A DNA stretch of 64,000 bases from Prevotella sp. UBA2850. GTDB taxonomy: Bacteria; Bacteroidota; Bacteroidia; Bacteroidales; Bacteroidaceae. Below are positions 41,158 through 50,208 of the stretch, in pieces. The notes below the pieces were generated by a model. That model saw nothing but the letters and a program-made list of their open reading frames with translations. It did no database searches and was not told where the DNA came from. The stretch covers positions 9,954-73,953 of the forward strand of contig DEFO01000011.1 in the NCBI GenBank assembly GCA_002350805.1, given 5' to 3'. Numbering within the stretch: the stretch's first letter is position 1; each line of letters opens with the position of its first letter. A program made the translations under genes and the position numbers.

Positions 41158-42327
41158 CTACATAAGACTGTCCTGATACCAACGGAAGAGTCGTGCTACG
41201 CCTTCGCCGATTTCCACCCGGTGTGTCCAGCCGAGCTTGTGAAGCTTCGAGACATCAATCAGCTTTCGGGGTGTACCATCGGGCTTGCTGGCATCGAACT
41301 CGACAACGCCCTCGAAGCCAACCTCACGAACAATCAGCTCTGAAAGCTCGCGAATGGTGAGTTCCTTGCCTGTGCCGACGTTGATGTGACAGTTGCGAAT
41401 CTCGCCCAAGGCGGGGATGGCTCCTCCCCTGCCCTCACTGCTGTTACGGTCGACCAGACCATCTGCCTTAGTGCCATAGAATACCGACGAGTATTTCTCG
41501 ATGCCGATGATATCGCTGAAGTTGACGTTCAGCAAGACGTGTACGCTAGCATCAGCCATATCCTCGCTCCAAAGGAACTCGCGAAGCGGACAACCTGTGC
41601 CCCAGAGCACCACCCGGTTGTCGTGAATGCCGTATTTGGCGAGTACCGACAGGATGGCCTGCTCGCTATCTGTTCCGCCGATGCCTTCAACCGGCCGCTT
41701 GTTCATATCCTTGCGAATTGCATCCCAATTGGCGTCATGAATGAGCTTGGCAAGATAAATCTTACGCATCATGGCAGGCATGACGTGAGAATTCTCCAGA
41801 TGGAAATTATCGTTGGGCCCGTAGAGGTTAGTAGGCATGACGGCAATATAGTTGGTACCATATTGCAGGTTGTAGCTCTCGCACATCTTCAGTCCTGCAA
41901 TCTTGGCAATAGCATACTCCTCGTTGGTGTACTCAAGGGGCGATGTAAGCAGGGCATCTTCCTTCATCGGCTGGGGAGCATTCTTGGGATAGATGCAGGT
42001 GGAACCCAGGAACAGAAGTTTCTTAACGCCGTGGGCATAGGCCTCACTAATGACATTACATTGGATCTTCATGTTCATCATGATGAAATCGGCCCTGTAG
42101 AGCGAATTCGCCATGATGCCGCCCACGAAGGCTGCTGCCAGCACTACGGCCTCGGGACGCTCCTCATCGAAAAACCGCCTGACGGCCACTTGGTCGGTCA
42201 AATCGAGTTCGGCATGGGTGCGCCCGACGAGATTCGTATACCCCCGCTGAAGCAGGTTGTTCCAAATGGCAGAGCCCACAAGCCCGCGATGCCCTGCCAC
42301 ATAAATCTTACTCCGTTTGTCTAACAT
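41158..42327 (-). CDS. fcl: GDP-L-fucose synthase
   Basis: A 389-residue SDR enzyme (epimerase and NADPH-dependent reductase) that turns GDP-4-keto-6-deoxymannose into GDP-L-fucose. It has the nucleotide site YVAGHRGLVGSAIW, the catalytic triad region FLGSTCIYPKNAPQP and YTNEEYAIAKIAG (Tyr and Lys), and PTNLYGPNDNFH. It is longer than the enterobacterial enzyme (about 320): extra segments lie at about 205-230 and 285-315, a pattern seen in Bacteroidales. The ATG overlaps the stop of gmd by one base. It is the last gene of manC-gmd-fcl. Confidence 0.94.
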   Translation of the reverse strand: MLDKRSKIYVAGHRGLVGSAIWNNLLQRGYTNLVGRTHAELDLTDQVAVRRFFDEERPEAVVLAAAFVGGIMANSLYRADFIMMNMKIQCNVISEAYAHGVKKLLFLGSTCIYPKNAPQPMKEDALLTSPLEYTNEEYAIAKIAGLKMCESYNLQYGTNYIAVMPTNLYGPNDNFHLENSHVMPAMMRKIYLAKLIHDANWDAIRKDMNKRPVEGIGGTDSEQAILSVLAKYGIHDNRVVLWGTGCPLREFLWSEDMADASVHVLLNVNFSDIIGIEKYSSVFYGTKADGLVDRNSSEGRGGAIPALGEIRNCHINVGTGKELTIRELSELIVREVGFEGVVEFDASKPDGTPRKLIDVSKLHKLGWTHRVEIGEGVARLFRWYQDSLM

Positions 42328-43412
42328 TATTCAGGAAGCTGTGCTTTCACATATAGTTTCTTCACAAAGCGCAAGTCGTGGTCTATCATGATTTTTACCA
42401 ACTGCTCGAATGAGGTCTTACGTGGATTCCAGCCTAGCATGTTCTTCGCTTTGGTGGGGTCACCCAAAAGCTGGTCTACTTCTGTAGGACGGAAATACTT
42501 CGGGTCGACCTCGACCAGCACTTTGCCTGTGCTTTTGTCGATACCCTTCTCGTCAACACCCTCACCTGTCCACTCCAGCTCAATACCGACATAACGGAAG
42601 GCCAAGGTGGCAAACTCGCGGACGGTATGATACTCGCCGGTTGCTATGACGAAGTCGTCGGGCTCTTCCTGCTGAAGGATGAGCCACATGCACTCAATGT
42701 AGTCCTTGGCATATCCCCAGTCGCGCAAACTGTTAAGATTTCCGAGATAGAGTTTATCTTGGTAACCTTGTGCAATACGTGCAGCAGCAAGCGTAATCTT
42801 ACGTGTGACGAACGTCTCACCACGGCGCTCACTCTCATGGTTGAAAAGGATGCCGTTGCAGCAATACATGCCATAGGCCTCACGGTAGTTTTTCATATAC
42901 CAAAAGCCCGCCAACTTGGCCACGGCATAAGGACTACGCGGATAGAACGGGGTAGTTTCGCGCTGAGGAACTTCCTGCACCTTACCGAAGAGCTCAGAAG
43001 TGGAAGCCTGATAGATACGGCAACTCTTCTCAAGTCCGCAAATGCGAACAGCCTCAAGCAGGCGCAACACTCCAACCGCATCTGTATCAGCAGTATACTC
43101 TGGTACGTCAAACGAAACCTTTACGTGGCTTTGTGCAGCCAGATTATATATCTCTGTGGGCTTTACTTCACCGATGATACGGATGAGCGACGACGAGTCG
43201 GTCATGTCTGCCCAATGAAGATTCACCAGACGGGTCTTCTTCATATCGCGAACCCACTCGTCGAGATAAAGATGCTCGATGCGACCTGTATTGAACGATG
43301 AAGAGCGACGAAGTAGGCCATGCACTTCATAGCCTTTCTCAATAAGAAACTCTGCCAGATAACTACCGTCCTGACCTGTAATGCCCGTGATTAATGCAAC
43401 GTTTCTGTTCAT
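42327..43412 (-). CDS. gmd: GDP-mannose 4,6-dehydratase
   Basis: A 361-residue SDR dehydratase that converts GDP-mannose to GDP-4-keto-6-deoxymannose. It starts MNRNVALITGITGQDGSYLAEFL, then LLRRSSSFNTGRIEHLY, ASTSELFGKVQEVPQRE, FYPRSPYAVAKL (catalytic Tyr and Lys) and LFNHESERRGETFVTRKIT. The frame runs open a further 64 codons upstream into manC, but those residues have no family match and the NAD-binding start is at 43412. It lies 25 bases after manC. Confidence 0.96.
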   Translation of the reverse strand: MNRNVALITGITGQDGSYLAEFLIEKGYEVHGLLRRSSSFNTGRIEHLYLDEWVRDMKKTRLVNLHWADMTDSSSLIRIIGEVKPTEIYNLAAQSHVKVSFDVPEYTADTDAVGVLRLLEAVRICGLEKSCRIYQASTSELFGKVQEVPQRETTPFYPRSPYAVAKLAGFWYMKNYREAYGMYCCNGILFNHESERRGETFVTRKITLAAARIAQGYQDKLYLGNLNSLRDWGYAKDYIECMWLILQQEEPDDFVIATGEYHTVREFATLAFRYVGIELEWTGEGVDEKGIDKSTGKVLVEVDPKYFRPTEVDQLLGDPTKAKNMLGWNPRKTSFEQLVKIMIDHDLRFVKKLYVKAQLPE

Positions 43413-43437
43413 TATGTTTTGTAAATATATTTCTGTA

Positions 43438-44505
43438 TCATTCCTCGCCGGAGAACTGCTTGATGCGCTGCTCCTCCGAGAGCTTGCAAATGAGTAGCGT
43501 ATTGTCTTTCTCAGCCACAATATAGCCATCGAGCCCCTGTACGACAACCTTCCGCTCGCCTGTGGTGTGCACGATACAATTGTGCGACTCGAACAACGAC
43601 ACATTCTCGCCTATGACGCTATTACCATAGAGGTCTTGCTTGGTCTGCATGCGCAGGCTACCCCACGTGCCGAGATCGCTCCAACCGAAATCTGCCGGAC
43701 AGACGAAAATCTCCTCAGCTTTCTCCATAATGGCATAGTCGACGCTAATGCTCTCGCACTCAGGGAACCACTTGTTGATGGCCTCCTGCTCATCGGGAGT
43801 GCCGTACACGCTGTTCAGGTTCTCGAAAAGCTTGCTCATCGTGGGCTGATAGATACGGAAGGCATTGACGATGGTATTCACATTCCAGATGAAGATGCCG
43901 GCATTCCAGAAATAGTTCTTCTGCTGGATGTATCTAAGGGCCACAGGCAGATCGGGCTTCTCGCGGAACGAATCGACACGGAAGATTTCTTTATTGCGGG
44001 CGCTACTGGAACTCAGATCGGCTTGTATATAACCATAGCCTGTCTCTGGCCGGGTAGGCTTCATGCCCAACGTCACCACAGCATCCGACTGTGCCGTGAA
44101 ATTGAGACAGCTGGTAATCACCCGTTGAAACTCACTCACATTGGTAACGATATGATCGCTGGGAGTTACCACAATATTGGCTTTAGGGTCTTGCGACTTG
44201 ATGCGCCAGCTGACGTAGGCAATACACGGAGCCGTATTTCTGCGACATGGCTCACAAAGAATATTACCCTTTGGTACCTCCGGCAATTGCTCGCGAACGA
44301 TATCTACATATCGCAGATTGGTCACCACCCACACATTCTGCGGTTCGCATATTCCCTCAAAACGCTCGAATGTTAGTTGTAGCAACGATTTACCCACGCC
44401 TAGCACATCGATAAACTGCTTGGGCTTATCGGTTGTGCTCATTGGCCAAAAGCGGCTTCCTACGCCACCAGCCATAATCACCAAATGTTGATTGATTTGA
44501 GCCAT
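43438..44505 (-). CDS. manC: Mannose-1-phosphate guanylyltransferase
   Basis: A 355-residue nucleotidyltransferase that makes GDP-mannose from mannose-1-phosphate and GTP. Signature blocks are LVIMAGGVGSRFWPMSTTDKPKQF at the N-terminus, VTPSDHIVTN, the FREKPDLPVALRY block and FGWSDLGTWGSL. There is no phosphomannose isomerase domain, so it is the monofunctional short form. It is the first gene of the GDP-fucose operon and has a complete promoter 28 bases upstream. Confidence 0.95.
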   Translation of the reverse strand: MAQINQHLVIMAGGVGSRFWPMSTTDKPKQFIDVLGVGKSLLQLTFERFEGICEPQNVWVVTNLRYVDIVREQLPEVPKGNILCEPCRRNTAPCIAYVSWRIKSQDPKANIVVTPSDHIVTNVSEFQRVITSCLNFTAQSDAVVTLGMKPTRPETGYGYIQADLSSSSARNKEIFRVDSFREKPDLPVALRYIQQKNYFWNAGIFIWNVNTIVNAFRIYQPTMSKLFENLNSVYGTPDEQEAINKWFPECESISVDYAIMEKAEEIFVCPADFGWSDLGTWGSLRMQTKQDLYGNSVIGENVSLFESHNCIVHTTGERKVVVQGLDGYIVAEKDNTLLICKLSEEQRIKQFSGEE

Positions 44506-44532
44506 TGTTGAAGTTGGTTATTAAATGAGATT

Positions 44533-44564
44533 GCAAAGTTAAGAATTATTTTCAATTTCGCAAA
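44533..44564 (-). promoter_or_regulatory. Promoter of manC-gmd-fcl
   Basis: Minus-strand TTTG at 44564-44561, a 19-base spacer, then TAACTTTGC ending at 44533. It is a full consensus match, so GDP-fucose synthesis probably runs under the primary sigma factor. Confidence 0.8.
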
Positions 44565-44670
44565 AAAAATGTATCATTATTATTAGAAAGGCAGAATCAA
44601 CAAGCGAATGGAAATCCATACTAGAAACCGTTAACAAGCAGAAAGAACGGAACAGAATTCACAAGAAAAA

Positions 44671-44719
44671 AGAAGAGGAGTTAAGCGGCAATCGAAGATG
44701 CGACTTAACTCCTCTTCTT
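44671..44719 (-). terminator. Terminator of the polysaccharide locus
   Basis: A 15-bp perfect stem, AGAAGAGGAGTTAAG paired with CTTAACTCCTCTTCT, around a 19-base loop. On the minus strand TTTTTTCTTG follows. It lies 28 bases after the GH2 stop. A second small stem (GGTGGC/GCCACC, about 44721-44740) stands between them. Confidence 0.88.
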
Positions 44720-44747
44720 GGGTGGCCTGGCGTCGCCACCAAGCTTT

Positions 44748-47135
44748 TTATGGCTGCAGTCGGATTGTTGCAGGTTTGAGCATGGGCGACTGAGCCTTGA
44801 GCGTGCCGCCACCTTTCACGACAACCATACAACGACCGAAGAAAGCCTTACGGTTGGGAGAGGTGAAACGCTCCATTGAGGTCTGACATCCATTATCTGT
44901 ACCAAGGATGCTTCCGCCACCTTCGCAGGTAAAAACTAGTTCGTCGGTAGCCCACGGACAAAGATGGCCGTCTCTGTCGACAACTTCAGCATTGACAAAT
45001 ACCAGACTCTTTCCACAATAGTCGTAGGTCAGACGGATATGGTCGGGCTGGCCGGCGGTATAAATGGTCTGCCGGGCAACTTCTTTCCCATCTTTACGGG
45101 CGACAACCGTTACTTCACCTGGCACGAACTCAACGCGCCACATGACATGATAATGAGTAGACTGAGCATTGAGAGAGGGCTGGATTTCATGACTGGCTAG
45201 CTTGCTCCGAACGCCCTGACTCCTGCCATTGACATAGAGCTCCACCTCGTCGGCATGGTTATAATAGCACCACATATCTATCTCCTGACCTGGCAACCAA
45301 TTCCAATGAGGGAAGAGATGTAGTACGGGCTTCTGTGTCCACTCACTCTGATACATGTAATAGATGTCCTTGGGGAAACCAGCCAGGTCGATGATGCCAA
45401 AATAGCTGCTACGTGCCGGAAAGCCGTAGGGAGTGGGTTCCCCGAGATAGTCGAATCCCGTCCAGATGAACTGCCCGCCAACGTAAGGAGTGTTTTTCAC
45501 CACATCCCAAGTCTCCTCGTGGGTGCTCGACCATGAGGCATGCATATTGTCGTAGGCGGAGCACATGAATGAGGGGTCGGTATACGGAATCCACCACTCT
45601 TTCGGAGCCACAAAGATAGAATCACTGGGCATCATGTAGTTTCCACGTGTCTGGAGGGCCGAGACGCTCTCAGTCATGATAAACGGTCGGCCAGGAAAGT
45701 TCTTTGGGACATCTTTTATCCATTGATGATGATAGTTGAAACCTATGATGTCGATAGCCTTACCCTTGAAAAGGTGGTTGTTCACGTCGGGCTCATTGCA
45801 ACCTGCGGTTACAGGACGTGTAAGATCGTACTTGCGCACAATGTCGGCCAAATGGTCGGCCAACAAAGTGTTGACACTCATTTCGCCTTCCTTGGCCAGG
45901 GTTGAAGCATCATGGCCAGCATTCAGGATGAGGTTTGCCTGCTCAAGTGTTAACGTGTCGGCCTCGGCACTCGACCATTGCTCAAGCACCTCATTGCCTA
46001 TCGACCACATGAGCACAGAAGGATGATTACGGTCACGCAGCACTAGGTCGGTAAGGTCGCGCTCATGCCATTGGTCGAAGAAACGCGCATAGTCATTCTG
46101 GGTCTTGCGACGGCGCCACATGTCGAACGACTCGTCCATAACGATAAGCCCCATCGTATCGCACATATTGAGTAATTCGGGAGCGGGCGGATTGTGGGAA
46201 GAGCGGATGGCATTCACGCCCATCGCCTTCAATTTAGTAAGTTTACGATGAAGGGCATCTTCGTGAAGGGCTGCACCCAGACAACCGAAGTCATGATGTT
46301 CGCATACACCATTAATCTTGAAATTCTTGCCGTTCAGCCAAAAACCAGTCTTTGCATCGAACTTAAAATCGCGAAAGCCCGTAACGGTCTCCACCTCGTC
46401 GACCACACGGCCACGCACAACCAACTGAGTCTTCACGCGATAACAGTAGGGATCGTCGCACGACCACTTGTGAGGTTTACGGATGTTGGTCTTACGTCCG
46501 TCGGCATCCAGCCACACATTTCTGACAGTGACTCGCTCGTTGGTGGGATTCTCATAGTCGACCTCCACCTGGCCGTCGTGCACATAAACACCCCAATGCT
46601 TCACATGGATGGGATGAGTGGTGGTAAGCCACACATGGCGGTAAATGCCACAACCGCTATACCAGCGTGAGTTGGGCTGGTCGGAATTATCGACCTTTAC
46701 CACCAAAGAGTTGCTGCCAGGCTGAAGAAAGGGAGTCATGTCGTATTCGAACGAGCTGTATCCATAGGGGCGATGTCCCAACAAATGACCGTTAATCCAA
46801 ACAGTACTATTCATATAGACGCCATCGAACTCAATGAAGAACCGCTGACCAGACAACTCACTACCCTTCACCTCGAATGTCTTCGCATACCACCCGATAC
46901 CACCGGGCAAAGCGCCTCCACCTGCGCCAGAAGGATGACCGGCATAGAAATCGCCTTCTACGGCCCAGTCGTGAGGCAGGTCGAGCTTTCGCCAGCCATC
47001 CGTTTGCTGGGCTTTTTCAATAGTCATCTTGTCGTCAAGGACGAAACGCCAGTCTTTGTCGAAGCACTTACGCTCCCGGGCTTCAACAGACAGGATGGTA
47101 CCTAATAATAAAACGAAAAACAGGTTTCTTTTCAT
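44748..47135 (-). CDS. Glycoside hydrolase family 2 beta-galactosidase
   Basis: A 795-residue secreted or periplasmic GH2 enzyme. It has a signal peptide (1-18), a jelly-roll domain (about 25-175, LPHDWAVEGDF and GGIGWYAKTF), a short immunoglobulin-like region (about 180-255), the barrel (about 260-560) and C-terminal beta domains. The acid/base is Glu382 in MWSIGNEV and the nucleophile Glu489 in RPFIMTESVS. It would remove galactosyl side-chain residues. The Ig-like region between about 195 and 225 looks 30-40 residues shorter than in typical family members. It is the last gene of the locus, 115 bases after the GH31 gene. Confidence 0.9.
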   Translation of the reverse strand: MKRNLFFVLLLGTILSVEARERKCFDKDWRFVLDDKMTIEKAQQTDGWRKLDLPHDWAVEGDFYAGHPSGAGGGALPGGIGWYAKTFEVKGSELSGQRFFIEFDGVYMNSTVWINGHLLGHRPYGYSSFEYDMTPFLQPGSNSLVVKVDNSDQPNSRWYSGCGIYRHVWLTTTHPIHVKHWGVYVHDGQVEVDYENPTNERVTVRNVWLDADGRKTNIRKPHKWSCDDPYCYRVKTQLVVRGRVVDEVETVTGFRDFKFDAKTGFWLNGKNFKINGVCEHHDFGCLGAALHEDALHRKLTKLKAMGVNAIRSSHNPPAPELLNMCDTMGLIVMDESFDMWRRRKTQNDYARFFDQWHERDLTDLVLRDRNHPSVLMWSIGNEVLEQWSSAEADTLTLEQANLILNAGHDASTLAKEGEMSVNTLLADHLADIVRKYDLTRPVTAGCNEPDVNNHLFKGKAIDIIGFNYHHQWIKDVPKNFPGRPFIMTESVSALQTRGNYMMPSDSIFVAPKEWWIPYTDPSFMCSAYDNMHASWSSTHEETWDVVKNTPYVGGQFIWTGFDYLGEPTPYGFPARSSYFGIIDLAGFPKDIYYMYQSEWTQKPVLHLFPHWNWLPGQEIDMWCYYNHADEVELYVNGRSQGVRSKLASHEIQPSLNAQSTHYHVMWRVEFVPGEVTVVARKDGKEVARQTIYTAGQPDHIRLTYDYCGKSLVFVNAEVVDRDGHLCPWATDELVFTCEGGGSILGTDNGCQTSMERFTSPNRKAFFGRCMVVVKGGGTLKAQSPMLKPATIRLQP

Positions 47136-47250
47136 AACTCACAAATATAATAAGGTACGGAGGACACAAGACCAAACAAATGAAATCTCTCTGATATTAG
47201 AATCGAATGAAGAGTTTTCCATTGTCATCCGTGTCATCCGCACCAGGTGA

Positions 47251-50202
47251 TTACAACCCTACCGTGATTGTCTTGCCATTATATTGAACCATCTTGCCCT
47301 CAGGGTTGTCGAGATTCAACTCACGGGCTTTATCTTTCGTGACAAGCACTACATTAAAGCGGCGTTCCTTCAGCATGCCTTTGAATGCACCTTTGCGCTG
47401 GCCGATGGTCAGGGTCTTTTGCGTATCGTCGTAACGAAAGTCAATAGTGGCATATTTGCCACGTTCGTAATTGTAGTTGGTTCCTTCGTCCTCATAGAGT
47501 TGGAAGCGGCCATCAGCTCCAGCATATACATAGAGGTTGATTAACTCTGCAGGCTTCTCATCGCTCCATTGCATTTCAGGACCAAAGGGGATGATGGCTC
47601 CCTCGCGCACATAGACAGGCATACGCTCCAGAGGCGCATCGACAATGAGCGTCTGGCCGCCCTGAATATGCTCGCCAGTATAAAGGTCGTACCAGCCTGT
47701 CTGCTTGGGGAAGTACACGCTACGGTTGCGCGCTTTGTAATAGCCCACAGGACAAGCCATCAGGGCAGGACCAAACATCCATTGGTCTTTAATGTTCAAC
47801 ACTTGGCGGTCACCATTGAAGTCCATCACCAGTCCACGCATCATCGTGTAGTCGTTCAGATGCACCCATCCTGCCATTGAATAGAGATAAGGCATGAGCC
47901 GGTAGCGCAGACGATCGTACCAGACAATGGTCTGATAAGTGGGATGGTCCTCAGGGGCGATATTCCAAACCTCACGCAAGGGCCACTGGCCATGAGCACG
48001 ATAAAGGGGAATGAAGCAGCCGAACTGGTTCCAGCGGGCTTGCAACTCGCGCCACTCTTTCAGATCCTCATTCTCAATACCCTCCTGGTCGAACAGCTGC
48101 TGGGCAGCCACATAACGGTTTTCCACACAGAAGCCTCCCTGGTCCATGCCCCAGAAAGGCAGTCCAGACATAGAGTAATTGAGCCCGGCAGTCATCTGCG
48201 CACGCATGTCCTCCCAACGTGTTCCTATATCACCACTCCACGTGGCTGTAGAGTATCTCTGCTCGCCTACAAAGCCACTCCGCGTCAGCAGAAACACACG
48301 AGGCTCATCAGCCTTGCCCTTGAACACCGAGCGCTGTCCGTTGTAGATGGCATCGGCATTCACGATGCTATAGGCATTGAAATACTCCGTGGCCGTGCCG
48401 AGGGCTGTAGGTCCGGAGAGGGCTTTGCGGTACCACATAGGGGTACAGTCGCGCACATTGGGCTCCGATGCATCCATCCACCAGGCATCTATGCCATACT
48501 TGTATTTGGTATAGAGGTTGTCGTTCATCTGACGCCAGAACATCTTACGTGCGCCGGCATCATAGGCATCATAGAACGAACCGCGGAATCCCAGCCAGTC
48601 GTGAATATCGTCGGCAACCGCCTGATGGTACATCCAGCCCTTAGCGTCGAGTTCCTTGTAATTGTCAACCGTATCGTAGAACTTAGGCCAGACGCTAATC
48701 ATAAACCGGCCTCCCATCTGGTGAACACTGTCGAGCATAGCCTGAGGATGGGGGAATCGGCTACTCTCAAAAGTATGGTCGCCCCACGAGTCCAGTTTCC
48801 AATAGTTCCAGTCTTGAACAATATTGTCGACGGGTATCTGGCGACGGCGGAACTCGCCAAGCGTCTCTTCTATCTCTGCCGAAGTCTTATAGCGCTCACG
48901 GCTCTGCCAAAAGCCCAACACCCACTTAGGATATACCGGAGCCTTGCCCGTAAGTGTGCGATAGCCGCTGATAACCTCATCAGCATTTTGCCCGGCGATG
49001 AAGTAGTAGTCCATATCCTTGGCCATCTCGCTCCAAACGGAAAGCATGCGCTGGCCTTTACAAGCTTTGGAAGCACGCAATCCGCAGTAGCTGACGTCAC
49101 CATCGGGCCGCCACTCGACGCGCAGCTGGTAGCGATTACCCTTCAGAAGCCTTTTGCGGAACTTATAGGTATTGGGGTTCCATGCGGTGCGCCAACGCTC
49201 GGGAACGACTTCCTTGCCGCCAATATAGACTTTTATATATCCTGCATAATAAAGAATGAAATGATACTGAGCATTCGCAGGTGCCTCAATAAATCCCTCG
49301 TAAACGACCGTCGAACCATTCAGGGCAAAGCCTTTAGGCAGGTTCTTGATACCGCCCGGTTCGGTACGATTGGCCAGCTCTGAGGTAGCAGGGCAGTCGA
49401 ACTCAAAATAAATAGAGTCTTCATCGCGCACCAGTCGCTGCCCATTCTTGTCGGTATAAGTGCCGGTGAGGTGTCCTTCCCTCCCCTGCTTGTCGAAAAT
49501 CTTAAAGACACGGCCCAGCTGCTCATACTCATCAGGATTACCCCAACGGCAGTAGCTGTAAGAGTCCCACAACAGACCGTAATTCTTGCTCGAAAGCACG
49601 AAAGGTACACTCACCTTTGTGTTATACTGGAAGAGGTCCTCATTCAGACCTTTCATGTTGAGTTCCTCCGACTGATGTTGACCAAGACCATAGAATGCCT
49701 CATTATTAGGGCTCTCGAACAGCATTCGCCACGTGAGGCCTTTCTTCTGTTCTTCGCTGACTTTGGCAATATCCACGCCTATCTCGCGGTCGGGCACACG
49801 GAAGGGTTTGAAGGTCTTACCGTCTTTCGCCTCTTTTAGCAGAGAATTGCCATTGGCGTCGAAGAACTCCACCTTGCCAGACTTGGAGCAAACCGTGGCC
49901 TTCACTTTGGCGGTTTTCACAACTACCTTGCAATCCTCCTGCGTCACATCGAACTGAGGCTTTGCTGTTTGTGGAACCACTATCAGGCTGGCTGGTTTCT
50001 GGGGGAACACATCGGCCGGGGTGGCCTGCACACGAATGATATTGTCACCTACTACTTGCAGACGAACCACCTTTGCGCCATTCTTTGCAGGCGCTTGCAG
50101 GCGAACCGTCACACTATTGCCGCTACACACGAAATCTGCTGCGGCAACTCCTAAAGCTGCCGCTAACAGAATGATAGTCAAAAGAAAACTTGCTTTCCTC
50201 AT
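47251..50202 (-). CDS. Glycoside hydrolase family 31 alpha-xylosidase with PA14 insert
   Basis: A 983-residue exo-enzyme: signal peptide (1-22), N-terminal beta domain (about 25-220), PA14 domain inserted at about 225-385 (FIEAPANAQYHFILYYAGYIKVYIGGK), catalytic barrel (about 420-770) and C-terminal beta domains. The nucleophile is Asp577 in DAWWMDASEPN and the acid/base Asp658 in TWSGDIGTRW. A PA14 insert at this point is known in alpha-xylosidases that act on xyloglucan oligosaccharides, which, with the GH5 and GH2 neighbours, makes alpha-xylosidase the best call; alpha-glucosidase cannot be ruled out. It starts six bases after the GH5 stop. Confidence 0.88.
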   Translation of the reverse strand: MRKASFLLTIILLAAALGVAAADFVCSGNSVTVRLQAPAKNGAKVVRLQVVGDNIIRVQATPADVFPQKPASLIVVPQTAKPQFDVTQEDCKVVVKTAKVKATVCSKSGKVEFFDANGNSLLKEAKDGKTFKPFRVPDREIGVDIAKVSEEQKKGLTWRMLFESPNNEAFYGLGQHQSEELNMKGLNEDLFQYNTKVSVPFVLSSKNYGLLWDSYSYCRWGNPDEYEQLGRVFKIFDKQGREGHLTGTYTDKNGQRLVRDEDSIYFEFDCPATSELANRTEPGGIKNLPKGFALNGSTVVYEGFIEAPANAQYHFILYYAGYIKVYIGGKEVVPERWRTAWNPNTYKFRKRLLKGNRYQLRVEWRPDGDVSYCGLRASKACKGQRMLSVWSEMAKDMDYYFIAGQNADEVISGYRTLTGKAPVYPKWVLGFWQSRERYKTSAEIEETLGEFRRRQIPVDNIVQDWNYWKLDSWGDHTFESSRFPHPQAMLDSVHQMGGRFMISVWPKFYDTVDNYKELDAKGWMYHQAVADDIHDWLGFRGSFYDAYDAGARKMFWRQMNDNLYTKYKYGIDAWWMDASEPNVRDCTPMWYRKALSGPTALGTATEYFNAYSIVNADAIYNGQRSVFKGKADEPRVFLLTRSGFVGEQRYSTATWSGDIGTRWEDMRAQMTAGLNYSMSGLPFWGMDQGGFCVENRYVAAQQLFDQEGIENEDLKEWRELQARWNQFGCFIPLYRAHGQWPLREVWNIAPEDHPTYQTIVWYDRLRYRLMPYLYSMAGWVHLNDYTMMRGLVMDFNGDRQVLNIKDQWMFGPALMACPVGYYKARNRSVYFPKQTGWYDLYTGEHIQGGQTLIVDAPLERMPVYVREGAIIPFGPEMQWSDEKPAELINLYVYAGADGRFQLYEDEGTNYNYERGKYATIDFRYDDTQKTLTIGQRKGAFKGMLKERRFNVVLVTKDKARELNLDNPEGKMVQYNGKTITVGL

Positions 50203-50208
50203 AAACAG

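Noticed and set aside
42627..43301. 224-codon plus-strand frame opposite gmd
   Set aside because: Antisense to a gene with complete GDP-mannose dehydratase motifs and without any domain of its own.
47944..49383. 479-codon plus-strand open frame opposite the GH31 gene
   Set aside because: It mirrors the GH31 frame, which has signal peptide and catalytic residues; the antisense product shows no domain or promoter.
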